Source of the DNA: Gemmobacter lutimaris
GTDB taxonomy: Bacteria > Pseudomonadota > Alphaproteobacteria > Rhodobacterales > Rhodobacteraceae
DNA: 64,000 nucleotides
Assembly (NCBI RefSeq): GCF_003570715.1
Contig: NZ_QXXQ01000008.1
Location: forward strand, 62,001 to 126,000
Direction: 5' to 3'
Part shown: positions 9,115 to 17,010 of the stretch, piece after piece
Layout of the letters: each line of letters starts with the position of its first letter
Position numbering within the stretch: the first letter of the stretch is position 1
Notes under the pieces: model-generated
The model's input: the letters and a program-made list of their open reading frames with translations, nothing else
What the model was told of the DNA's origin: nothing
The model's database searches: none
Program-made: the position numbers and the translations under genes

Positions 9115-9134
9115 AATACTTCTTGAAAAGTATT
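9115..9134. promoter_or_regulatory. Inverted repeat between GntR gene and transporter operon
   Basis: AATACTT (9115-9121), 6-base spacer, AAGTATT (9128-9134): perfect 7-bp arms in the AT-rich 177-bp divergent gap. It lies about 70 bp before the binding-protein start and is a plausible operator for the adjacent GntR-family regulator. Confidence 0.5.
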
Positions 9135-9202
9135 CAGTTTATGGCACCATTCCTTGCAGAATCGGGCCGATCAGAGACCCGAAGTCCAACAGGGAGGTTC
9201 CC

Positions 9203-10003
9203 GTGAAAATGACCCGCCGCACCGGCATCGTCGCCGGCCTGATGCTTGGCCTGAGCCTGTCAACCGCAGCCTTCGCACAGGATGCACTGCGCGTTGGCGC
9301 CTATCCGGCCAACCCGCCATGGGAAAACAAGACCGAGGCTGGCACCTTCGAGGGCTTCGAGGTCGATATCGTGAACGAAATCGCCAAGCGCATGGGCACC
9401 ACCGCCAATATCGAAGGCATGGATTTCAAGGCGCTGTTCGTCGCATCGGCCTCGGGCCGGGTGGATATGGTGATTTCCTCGCTGACCATCACCAATGAAC
9501 GGCTGGAAAGCCAGTCTTTCACCCAGCCCTATTTCCAGGGCGCGCTGGGGATCGGTGTCAAGGACGGCTCCGACATCACTTCGGTCGAGGGGCTGAAGGG
9601 CAAGGTTGTGGGGTCGGTCGCCACCTCGTTCCCCGAAAACTGGCTGAAAGAACGCGAAGCCGAAATCGGCTATGCCGAATACAAAAGCTATGACACCACC
9701 TCGAACATGCTGACCGATCTGCTGAACGGGCGGATCGACGCGGCGGTGAATGATGTGGTCGGCCTGCGCTATGCCTTCACCCAGATGAAGGGCCTGACCG
9801 TGGGGGCAGAGATCGTCACGGGCGAGAAATTCGCCATGATGATGCCGAAGGATTCGGACAAGCTGGAGCAGGCGAACCAGATCCTGTCCGACATGAAGAC
9901 CGACGGTACCATGGCGGCAATCTACGAGAAATGGATGGGCGTCGCCCCGGCGGCGGCCAGCTACACCGTGACGCCGATGCCGGTGCCGACCTCGGCCGAC
10001 TGA
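9203..10003 (+). CDS. Amino-acid-type ABC transporter substrate-binding protein
   Basis: 266 residues from a GTG at 9203. This start is chosen because AGGGAGG ends 5 bases before it; the ATG two codons later is too far from it. Signal peptide KMTRRTGIVAGLMLGLSL ends at AFA before QDALRVGAYP. The mature part is a family 3 solute-binding protein (PPWENK, then GFEVDIVNEIAKRMG), which bind polar amino acids and related compounds. First gene of a tightly packed five-gene operon whose only membrane partner is the permease at 11206. Confidence 0.9.
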   Translation: MKMTRRTGIVAGLMLGLSLSTAAFAQDALRVGAYPANPPWENKTEAGTFEGFEVDIVNEIAKRMGTTANIEGMDFKALFVASASGRVDMVISSLTITNERLESQSFTQPYFQGALGIGVKDGSDITSVEGLKGKVVGSVATSFPENWLKEREAEIGYAEYKSYDTTSNMLTDLLNGRIDAAVNDVVGLRYAFTQMKGLTVGAEIVTGEKFAMMMPKDSDKLEQANQILSDMKTDGTMAAIYEKWMGVAPAAASYTVTPMPVPTSAD

Positions 10004-10004
10004 G

Positions 10005-10442
10005 ATGAGCGATACCGCACATCTGGCCTCGGTGCGCGTGGAGACGCCCGCCGCCTTCGCCTTCGGCCATCTGGCCGACGGGCGAAAGCTGGGCCGCTGG
10101 GCGCTGGGGTCGATGGATTTGCAGCCGGAGGCCGAACCCGGCCTCTGGCGCGGTGTGTCGCTGTTCGACGGGTCGGAAGCGGTGGTGGAGATCCGCCCGC
10201 ATCCCGATCTGGGGCTGATCGACTTTCATCTTGGCCCGGCGGGGGCGCGGGTGCCGCGGGTTTCGATCCGCGTGACGCCAGGACCCGATTGGGGTTTGCC
10301 GGAAACCGCCTGTCTGGTTGCCATGACGACATGGCGCGCAGGCTGGATGGATGATGCGCGCTGGATGCGCACCCGCAAGACGCATGAGCTTGAGGTGCTG
10401 TTGTTCAAGGCGCAGATCGAAACCGACTGGCGGGCGGCATGA
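10005..10442 (+). CDS. SRPBCC-like small ligand-binding protein
   Basis: 145 residues with no signal peptide and no membrane segment. The pattern (an N-terminal VRVETPAAFAFGHLADG segment, a long run of beta strands, a C-terminal amphipathic helix) resembles the SRPBCC/START helix-grip fold, whose members bind hydrophobic or aromatic ligands. I do not recognise a specific subfamily. It begins 1 bp after the binding-protein stop and overlaps the DUF1445 start by 4 bp, so it is part of this catabolic or uptake operon. Confidence 0.6.
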   Translation: MSDTAHLASVRVETPAAFAFGHLADGRKLGRWALGSMDLQPEAEPGLWRGVSLFDGSEAVVEIRPHPDLGLIDFHLGPAGARVPRVSIRVTPGPDWGLPETACLVAMTTWRAGWMDDARWMRTRKTHELEVLLFKAQIETDWRAA

Positions 10443-11218
10443 CTCCGGCGGACTGGCGGCAGAGGTTCCGCGCGGGCGAGATGCGGCAGACGGCGGCGCT
10501 GTGTCCGGGCTGGACGCAAGCCAATCTGGCGCTGATCCCTGCCGCTTTCGCCGATGATTTCGAGGCGTTTCTGCACGCCAATCCTGCCGCCTGTCCCTTG
10601 CTCGCGCGCGGGCGGTCGGGCGATCCGGCGCTGCCGGATCTGGGCGACATCGACCTGCGCCACGACCTGCCGCTTTACCGGACGTTCCGCGACGGGCAAG
10701 CCACCGGCACCCTACCCGACATCACCGCACTCTGGCGTGACGATCTGGTGCCCTTCGCCATCGGCTGTTCGCTGAGCTTCGAGGCCGATCTGGTGGCGGC
10801 AGGCGTTACCCTGCGCTGCCATGCGCCGGGGCGAAGCTGTTCCGCCTTTGATACTGCGTTGCCCAACCGGCCGGCGGGGCTGTTCGGCGGCAATCTGGTG
10901 GTGACGATGCGGGCGGTCGCGGCGGATCAGGTCGCGCTGGCGACCGAAGTCACCCGCAACCATCCCCAGGCGCATGGTGCACCGATCCATACCGGCGACC
11001 CGGCCGCGATCGGAGTCGATCTGTCGCGCCCGATCGACGGGCTGGGGCTGACCGACCTTCTGCCCAGCGAGGTCGCCGTGTTCTGGGCCTGCGGCGTGAC
11101 GATGGAGCGCGCCATCGCCTCTGCCCACCTGCCCTTCGCGATCACCCATGCGCCGGGGCATATGCTGATGACCGACCTTCCCGCCCAGCCGCATGGAGCG
11201 AGCGCATGGACGCCGTAG
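10439..11218 (+). CDS. DUF1445-family putative hydro-lyase
   Basis: 259 residues matching the YcsI/DUF1445 family, annotated elsewhere as putative hydro-lyase and related to part of the D-glutamate cyclase proteins. Recognisable segments are the opening RFRAGEMRQTAALCPGW, the central FAIGCSLSFE, a GGNLVVTMR strand, and the C-terminal ITHAPGHMLMTD. The biochemical activity is uncertain for the family as a whole. Overlaps with both neighbours (4 and 13 bp) indicate translational coupling. With an amino-acid-type importer it may act on an imported amino acid or its cyclic derivative. Confidence 0.78.
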   Translation: MTPADWRQRFRAGEMRQTAALCPGWTQANLALIPAAFADDFEAFLHANPAACPLLARGRSGDPALPDLGDIDLRHDLPLYRTFRDGQATGTLPDITALWRDDLVPFAIGCSLSFEADLVAAGVTLRCHAPGRSCSAFDTALPNRPAGLFGGNLVVTMRAVAADQVALATEVTRNHPQAHGAPIHTGDPAAIGVDLSRPIDGLGLTDLLPSEVAVFWACGVTMERAIASAHLPFAITHAPGHMLMTDLPAQPHGASAWTP

Positions 11219-11880
11219 ACATCTTCTTCAACGCCGATGTGATGCGGCGGGCCTTCCCGATCCTGCTGCGCGGGCTGGGAATGACGCTGGCGCTTGGTGT
11301 CACTGCCATCGTGATGGGCACGGCGCTGGGGGTCGGCATCGCGCTGATGCGGCTTTATGCGCCCAAACCGCTGCGGCTGTTCGCGGTGCTGTATACCGAT
11401 CTCATGCGCGCCATGCCGGTGCTGGTGGTGCTGATCCTGATCTATTACGCCCTGCCCTTCGCGGGGATCGTGTTGTCCTCCTTCGCCGCCGCCGCCATCG
11501 CACTGTCGCTGGTGCTGGGCGCCTATACGGCGGAGGTGATGCGCGCCGGCATTCAGGCGGTGCCGAAGGGCCAGTTCGAGGCGGCAGCCGCGCTTGGCAT
11601 CCATTTCTGGCTGGCCATGCGCAAGGTCGTGCTGCCGCAGGCCATGCGCATCGTGATCCCGCCACATGCCTCGAACTGCGTCAGCATCATCAAGGACACC
11701 TCGCTTGCGTCCGTCGTCGCCATGACCGACCTGCTGAAGCAGGCCACCGATGCGCAGGCGCTGTTCGCCAATCCCACGCCCCTGATCGGCGCCGCGCTGA
11801 TCTATGTGGCGATCCTCTGGCCGCTGGTGCGGCTGACCGGCTGGCTGGAGCAACGCTTCCAGCGCGCCTATCAACGGTAA
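11206..11880 (+). CDS. Amino-acid-type ABC transporter permease
   Basis: 224 residues. HisM/GlnP-type permease with five or so membrane helices and the conserved EAA loop (AAAALGIHFWLAMRKVVLPQA, near residues 126-146). It overlaps the DUF1445 gene by 13 bp. There is no second permease and no ATPase gene in this operon, so it must work as a homodimer and borrow an ATPase encoded elsewhere. Confidence 0.9.
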   Translation: MDAVDIFFNADVMRRAFPILLRGLGMTLALGVTAIVMGTALGVGIALMRLYAPKPLRLFAVLYTDLMRAMPVLVVLILIYYALPFAGIVLSSFAAAAIALSLVLGAYTAEVMRAGIQAVPKGQFEAAAALGIHFWLAMRKVVLPQAMRIVIPPHASNCVSIIKDTSLASVVAMTDLLKQATDAQALFANPTPLIGAALIYVAILWPLVRLTGWLEQRFQRAYQR

Positions 11881-11885
11881 GACCC

Positions 11886-13010
11886 ATGCAAGACAGCTAT
11901 TTCCTTTACCACTCCATCGGCCAATATCCCGGCAAGGCCGGGGATCTGGCCCGCGCCATGGCCGAATTTGCGACCGTCTGGGCCGCCCCGGATGACGGGC
12001 AATGGGGTTATCTGCTGGGCAAGCGCGCAGGCTTCATCGACCGCTGGCGCGGCATCATCGGCGCGCCGGAAGGCAGCCTGACCACCTGCGAGAATGTCAC
12101 GCAGGGGCTGCACATGCTGATGACCGCCCTGCCGCCGGAACGGCTGTTCGGCAAGCGAGTGCTGGTCGCCGCGGATTGCTTTCCCTCCAACCACTTCCTG
12201 CTGACGAAGCTGCAAGACCGGCTGGGCTTCACGCTGGAAACCGTGCCGATGCGGCAAGGCGCCGCCTGGGTGGAGCCAGAGGACTTCCGCGCGCATTGGG
12301 GGCCGGATGTGGCGGTGGCGCTGGTGACCTGGATCGCTTCCACCACCTCGCACCGGATCGACCTTGCCGCGATGGTGGCGCATGGCCGGGCGATGGGCAG
12401 CCTGATCGGGGTGGACATCACGCAGGGCGCGGGGCTGCTGCCCTTCGACGTGGCCGATCCGGCGGTGGATTTCACCGTCTCGACTAGCCTGAAATGGATG
12501 TGCGGCACGCCCGGCGCGGGCATCCTGCATGTGGCCCCGGATCTGATCGGCCAGTGCCAGCCCGAGCTGCGCGGCTGGTTCAGCCAGCCTGACCCGTTCA
12601 GTTGGGCGCTGGACCGCTTCGCCTATGCGCCCGACATCCGCCGCTTCGACAACGGCACCCCGGCCTGCATGGCCGCCATCGCCTCGCTGCCTGCGCTGGA
12701 CTGGCATGCCGCGCAGGATCGCGCGGCGCTGCTAGCGCAGAACCGCCGGCAGACCGCGCGGATCATCGCGGCGGCGGATGAGATGGGGCTGGACCTGCTT
12801 ACTCCGCGGGCGGAAAGCGCGCGCGGCGGCTCGGTCATGCTGCGCCTGCCCGACAGCCACCCGGCGCCACAGATCGTGGCGGCGCTGCGCGCAGCAGGTA
12901 TTGCCACCGACGGGCGCGGCCAGATCCTGCGCACCTCGCCCGGCATCGTTACCACCGATGACGGGGTGGAGGCGCTGGTAACCGCGCTGCGCAAGTTGCT
13001 GCGCCCGTAA
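11886..13010 (+). CDS. Kynureninase-like class V PLP enzyme
   Basis: 374 residues from the ATG at 11886, 5 bp after the permease stop. Fold-type I class V aminotransferase/kynureninase family. The PLP lysine is K203 in STSLKWMCGTPGAG, which mirrors the SxKYxxxGPG motif of kynureninase. D177 in GVDITQGAG is the residue facing the pyridine nitrogen. Shorter than typical kynureninase (about 410-420). It could be a kynureninase, a cysteine-desulfurase-like lyase or an aminotransferase; the operon suggests it acts on the imported amino-acid-like substrate. Ends at a shared terminator. Confidence 0.78.
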   Translation: MQDSYFLYHSIGQYPGKAGDLARAMAEFATVWAAPDDGQWGYLLGKRAGFIDRWRGIIGAPEGSLTTCENVTQGLHMLMTALPPERLFGKRVLVAADCFPSNHFLLTKLQDRLGFTLETVPMRQGAAWVEPEDFRAHWGPDVAVALVTWIASTTSHRIDLAAMVAHGRAMGSLIGVDITQGAGLLPFDVADPAVDFTVSTSLKWMCGTPGAGILHVAPDLIGQCQPELRGWFSQPDPFSWALDRFAYAPDIRRFDNGTPACMAAIASLPALDWHAAQDRAALLAQNRRQTARIIAAADEMGLDLLTPRAESARGGSVMLRLPDSHPAPQIVAALRAAGIATDGRGQILRTSPGIVTTDDGVEALVTALRKLLRP

Positions 13011-13016
13011 GAGAAA

Positions 13017-13035
13017 GGGGCGCCAATGGCGCCCC
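13017..13035. terminator. Bidirectional hairpin between convergent genes
   Basis: GGGGCGCC (13017-13024), 3-base loop, GGCGCCCC (13028-13035), flanked by AAA on the left and CTT on the right. It fills the 31-bp gap between the converging kynureninase-like and OFA transporter genes and can act on both strands. Confidence 0.75.
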
Positions 13036-13041
13036 CTTCCA

Positions 13042-14775
13042 TCATTCTGCCGGAACCCGCGCCAGCTTTGGCTCGTCATGGTGATGATGTTCCTTCACCG
13101 GCCGCATCAGCATATTGGCGATGAAAGCCACAACCAGCAGCGCCGCCATCGCATACATCGTCGTGTTGTAAAGGCTCGGCGTCGGGTCGATGGTGCCCGA
13201 GGGCGCGATCTCCATCAGCTTCGCAATGGTCACCGTCTTGGCGGCGACGAGGCTGTCAAGCTGATCGAGCGGCGCCCCGAACTTGTCGGCGAAAGCCGCA
13301 GGATCCACCCGCCCCGCCAGATCGCGGATGGCACTGCCCACCGACATGTCGCGCAGGCTGGTGATGGCCAGCGGCCCCAGCACCCCGGCGGTGGACCATG
13401 CGGTCAGGATACGGCCATGGATGCCGCCGACATGCATCGTCCCGAACAGATCGGCGATGTAGGCCGGGATGGTGGCGAAGCCGCCGCCATACATGGTGAA
13501 GATGACCATAGTGGCGATGTAGAAGCCCACCAGATAGAACATCGACGGGTTGGCGCTGCCGGTGCTGGCGAAATAGGGGATCGACATGTAAAGCAGCGTC
13601 CCCAGCAGGAAGAAGATCATATAGGTCGGCTTGCGCCCGATATAGTCGGAGGTCGAGGCCCAGAAGAACCGCCCCAGCATGTTGAAGACAGAGATCATCA
13701 GCACATAGGTCGAGGCGAAGGCGGCGGTGACGACCAGCGGCATGGTGGTGCCGAAGATTTCCGACATCATGGTCTTGGCGACGCCGATCACACCGATCCC
13801 GGCGGTCACGTTGAAGCAAAGCATGATCCAGAGCTGCCAGAACTGCGGGGTTTTCAGCGCCTGATTGATGTCGACATTGGCCGAGGTGATCAGGCCATTG
13901 GCGGCGGCGGGTTTCGGCTGCCAGCCTGCGGGCTTCCAGCCCGGCGCGGGCACACGATACATGAAGGCCGCAACGATCATCACGAGGAAATAGCCAATCC
14001 CCAGCGCAAGGAAGGTGCCCGCCGCGCCGGTATTGCCGGTGCCCACGGCATAGACGCCGGCCTCGCCGCCGCCCGGCAGCGCCGCCGCCTGCGCGGCAGA
14101 GGCCACGACGACCTCGATCTTGCCGGCGGCGGTTTCGGCGAACTGCCGGCCGCCTTCGGTGACAAGCATCACCGCGTCCTGCGCGCCAAGGAACTCGGGC
14201 GCCTTGGCGAAGATCTGCATCAGCCAGCCCTTCAGGGGCGTCGCGATGATCGCACCACCGCCGAAACCCATGATTGCCAGGCCCGTCGCCATGCCACGCC
14301 GATCCGGGAACCAGCGGATCAGGGTCGAGACCGGCGAGACATAGCCAAGCCCCAGCCCGCAGCCGCCGATCACGCCATAGCCCAGATAGACGAGCCAAAG
14401 CTGATGGGTAGAAATCCCGACCGAGCCGATGACAAAACCGCCGCCCCAGCAGATTGCCGCGACCACGCCCACCATGCGGGGGCCGACTTCCTCCAGCCAG
14501 CGCCCGGCGAATGCGGCGGAAAGGCCAAGGAACACGATGGCGACCGAGAAGATCCAGACCACCGAGGCCAGCGACCAGTCGTCAGCCGCCGGGGCCACGA
14601 CACCAAGCTGCTTGGTCAGCGCCGGGTTGAACACCGACCATGCGTAGACCGATCCGATGCAAAGGTGAATGGCGATCGAGGCCGGTGGCACCAGCCAGCG
14701 GTTGAAGCCGGGTTTGGCGACGATATGGTCTTTCCGCAAGAAGCCGAAAGCGCCGCCTGACTTGACGTTGCTCAT
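13042..14775 (-). CDS. OFA-family MFS transporter (oxalate/formate antiporter type)
   Basis: 577 residues, longer than the usual 400-450 of the major facilitator superfamily. The N-terminus (NRWLVPPASIAIHLCIGSVYAWSVF) and RRGMATGLAIMGFGGGA match the oxalate:formate antiporter (OFA) subfamily. Extra length comes from a polar insertion around residues 195-260 and another near 470-520. OFA members carry small mono- or dicarboxylates. The gene lies downstream of, and in the same direction as, a two-component pair, and two phased palindromes lie about 200-240 bp before the start, so regulated expression is likely. Start at 14775 has GGGAGGG upstream. Confidence 0.88.
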   Translation of the reverse strand: MSNVKSGGAFGFLRKDHIVAKPGFNRWLVPPASIAIHLCIGSVYAWSVFNPALTKQLGVVAPAADDWSLASVVWIFSVAIVFLGLSAAFAGRWLEEVGPRMVGVVAAICWGGGFVIGSVGISTHQLWLVYLGYGVIGGCGLGLGYVSPVSTLIRWFPDRRGMATGLAIMGFGGGAIIATPLKGWLMQIFAKAPEFLGAQDAVMLVTEGGRQFAETAAGKIEVVVASAAQAAALPGGGEAGVYAVGTGNTGAAGTFLALGIGYFLVMIVAAFMYRVPAPGWKPAGWQPKPAAANGLITSANVDINQALKTPQFWQLWIMLCFNVTAGIGVIGVAKTMMSEIFGTTMPLVVTAAFASTYVLMISVFNMLGRFFWASTSDYIGRKPTYMIFFLLGTLLYMSIPYFASTGSANPSMFYLVGFYIATMVIFTMYGGGFATIPAYIADLFGTMHVGGIHGRILTAWSTAGVLGPLAITSLRDMSVGSAIRDLAGRVDPAAFADKFGAPLDQLDSLVAAKTVTIAKLMEIAPSGTIDPTPSLYNTTMYAMAALLVVAFIANMLMRPVKEHHHHDEPKLARVPAE

Positions 14776-14843
14776 GGGTTTTCCCTCCCTTTTTGGCGGG
14801 GGATGACGCGCCAGCCCCTCCTGCCTTGCGCCTCTCCCGATCT

Positions 14844-14861
14844 GGCATGCGACAGCATGCC
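14844..14861. promoter_or_regulatory. Inverted repeat in OFA transporter leader
   Basis: GGCATGC, 4-base spacer, GCATGCC: perfect 7-bp arms located 69-86 bp before the transporter ATG. Could be a regulator site near the promoter or a hairpin in the leader RNA. A -24/-12 promoter was looked for here but its spacing is one base short. Confidence 0.4.
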
Positions 14862-14970
14862 GCCTCAGCCTTGCGAGGGAATCATTTACAGGTCAACAAA
14901 ATTTATTAATAATTTCAATTAGTTACCATGCCATTTTGGCCAGAATGATCTCTTCAATCCGCCGAAACAG

Positions 14971-15025
14971 GGACATTCTGTCCGCAACGGAACGGGTTCG
15001 GTCAGAAATGTGGGACATTTTGTCC
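14971..15025. promoter_or_regulatory. Two phased palindromes, likely operator of the OFA transporter
   Basis: GGACATTCTGTCC (14971-14983) and GGACATTTTGTCC (15013-15025) share GGACA-N3-TGTCC. Their centres are 42 bp apart, four helical turns. They sit just after the histidine-kinase stop and about 195-250 bp before the transporter start, the distance at which NtrC-type activators usually bind. The response regulator encoded at 16989-18362 is the obvious candidate ligand. Confidence 0.6.
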
Positions 15026-15027
15026 TT

Positions 15028-17010
15028 TTACGGATTTTCCAGCACCGGCAGGCGGATCACGAAACGACTGCCCTTCCCCGGCGCTGAGCGGACGCCGATG
15101 CGCCCCCCGGCCCGCGTGATCAACGTCTGGCTGATCGACAGGCCCAGCCCGGTGCCCTGTGCCTGTTTGGTGGTGAAGAACGGATCGAAGATGCGCCGCC
15201 GGACATCCTCGCTCATGCCTGTGCCGCTGTCGGCCACACCGATCTCCACCCGCCCGCGCCGCTGCGCCACCGACAGGGACAGCACGCCGCCCCCCGGCAT
15301 GGCATGGACCGCGTTCAGGATCAGGTTGACCACGACCTGCTGAAGCTCGGTCCGTTCCATGAAGACCGGCGCCTCGGTCGCCAGATCGGTGCGGATCTCG
15401 ATGCCCGCGCTTTCGATCTGGCGGCGGGTTAGCACCAGACAGTCGCGCACCACCTGCGCGGGCGAGATGATATTGGCCGCCCCCGAATATTCGCCCGGTC
15501 GCGCGAATTGCAGCAGCTTCGAGACGATGGTGCCGATGCGGTAAACCTGATCGTCGATCAGGTCAAATTCGGTCTTCACCGGCGCCGCGCCTTCACCCAG
15601 CACCATGCGCGCCACATCCAGATTGCCCTGAATGACCGCGATGGGGTTGTTGATCTCATGCGCGACGCCCGCCGTGATCTCGCCCACAGCCGCCAGCTTT
15701 TCCGACATGATCAGCCGTTCGGTCGTGCGTTCCAGCCGCCGGTTGGCATCGCGCAGGTCGCGGGTGCGTTCCTCGACCTTTTGGTTCAACTGTTCGTTCC
15801 AGTCGCGCAACTGGCGGTCACGCTCCTGCACCGTGTCCAGCAGTCCGTCGAGGTGATCGGCCACGCGCGAGATTTCGTCATCCCCGGCACCGATCCGGTT
15901 GCGGGCCTCCATCTCGCCCGCCTCGACCCGTGCGATGGTCTGGCCCATCCGCTCCAGCGGCAGGAAGATGCGCCCCGCCCATCGCAGGAAGATCGGCACC
16001 GACAGCGCGGCGATGGCCAGAAAAACCAGCGTGGCAATCAGGTAAGAGCGGGTTTTCTCGGCCCGGAACGGCGCCTCAAGAAAGCCGACATACAGCATCC
16101 CGATCCGGGCGCCGTGGCTGTCGATGATCGGTTCATAGGCCGAGATATACCAGTCGTTCACCACGAAGGCGCTGTCGAGCCATGTCTGCCCCTCATCCAA
16201 TACCCGCGAACGCACGGCTTGCGAGACACGGGTGCCAAGGGCGCGGACATTCTCGAACAGCCGCACATTGGTCGAGATGCGCACATCATCCAGAAACAGC
16301 GTCGCGGTACCCTGGCTACCCTCGGGCAGGCTGCGCGACTGGTAGACCAGCGCATTGATCGTGTCGATGAAATCGAGGTTGCGGTTCAGAAGCATGCCGC
16401 CCACCAGCGCCGCCGCACGACCGTCAGGCAGGTGCAGGGGCGCCGCGGAATGGATGATCATGCCACGATCCTCGGTCAGGCGGCCTGTCGGCGCGGCGTT
16501 GGGGGTGGCAACCAGCGGCACGGCCGCGCGCGTCGCCATGTCAGGGGCAAGCGCCTCCATCGCGGCGGGCGACAGGATGTCCACCGCCGCCTTGCCCTGC
16601 CCTTGCAGCGCGGCACCGATCACCGGCCAGTCGGCAGGTGCGAACCCTGACGGGGCGTCGGTGCCATCGGTCACATACAGGAAATCCAGACCCAACATCT
16701 GACGCTGCACCGCAATCAGTGCAGCCAAGTCGTCCGGCGCCTGCAACGCACGTTCCATCGCCACCGATTGCGCCAGCGCATCCAGCCTTTCGCCCGAAAG
16801 CTCCAGCAGCCGGGCAAGATACTGGTCAGCGATGGTCAGGTCGCCATTCACCTTGACGATCAACAGGTCGTCCACCTTGCCAGACCAGCGCTGCATCGTG
16901 GCGCCAAGCAGAAGCGGCAGCAGCACCAGCATCGGCAACAGCGCGATCAACAACAGCCGCACCCGGACCGAGCGCAAGAGACCCGCCACTAAAGCCCCCA
17001 GCCCGCGCAT
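15028..17010 (-). CDS. Membrane sensor histidine kinase (DctB-like architecture)
   Basis: 660 residues: short N-terminal tail, first membrane helix (about 17-36), a large periplasmic cache-type sensor (about 40-320), second helix (322-342), HAMP (345-400), coiled coil, then HisKA with phospho-acceptor H451 in GVAHEINNP, and an HATPase domain (N-box NLILNAVHAM, GTGMSEDVR, DPFFTTK, GTGLGLSI). It overlaps the upstream response-regulator gene by 22 bp. The cache domain probably senses an extracellular carboxylate carried by the OFA transporter encoded downstream. Start could be slightly later. Confidence 0.92.
   Translation of the reverse strand: MRGLGALVAGLLRSVRVRLLLIALLPMLVLLPLLLGATMQRWSGKVDDLLIVKVNGDLTIADQYLARLLELSGERLDALAQSVAMERALQAPDDLAALIAVQRQMLGLDFLYVTDGTDAPSGFAPADWPVIGAALQGQGKAAVDILSPAAMEALAPDMATRAAVPLVATPNAAPTGRLTEDRGMIIHSAAPLHLPDGRAAALVGGMLLNRNLDFIDTINALVYQSRSLPEGSQGTATLFLDDVRISTNVRLFENVRALGTRVSQAVRSRVLDEGQTWLDSAFVVNDWYISAYEPIIDSHGARIGMLYVGFLEAPFRAEKTRSYLIATLVFLAIAALSVPIFLRWAGRIFLPLERMGQTIARVEAGEMEARNRIGAGDDEISRVADHLDGLLDTVQERDRQLRDWNEQLNQKVEERTRDLRDANRRLERTTERLIMSEKLAAVGEITAGVAHEINNPIAVIQGNLDVARMVLGEGAAPVKTEFDLIDDQVYRIGTIVSKLLQFARPGEYSGAANIISPAQVVRDCLVLTRRQIESAGIEIRTDLATEAPVFMERTELQQVVVNLILNAVHAMPGGGVLSLSVAQRRGRVEIGVADSGTGMSEDVRRRIFDPFFTTKQAQGTGLGLSISQTLITRAGGRIGVRSAPGKGSRFVIRLPVLENP

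Noticed and set aside
11193-13010. A 605-codon forward open frame running through the permease and the kynureninase-like gene
   Set aside because: Its first part is a wrong-frame reading of the permease gene; only the part from 11886 is a recognisable protein.
13078-14760. A 560-codon forward frame opposite the OFA transporter
   Set aside because: Arginine/histidine-rich translation without family features; a shadow of the high-GC reverse-strand gene.
14844-14861. Possible -24/-12 (sigma54) promoter before the OFA transporter
   Set aside because: The GG and GC elements on the reverse strand are 11 rather than 12 bases apart, and the regulator lacks GAFTGA.
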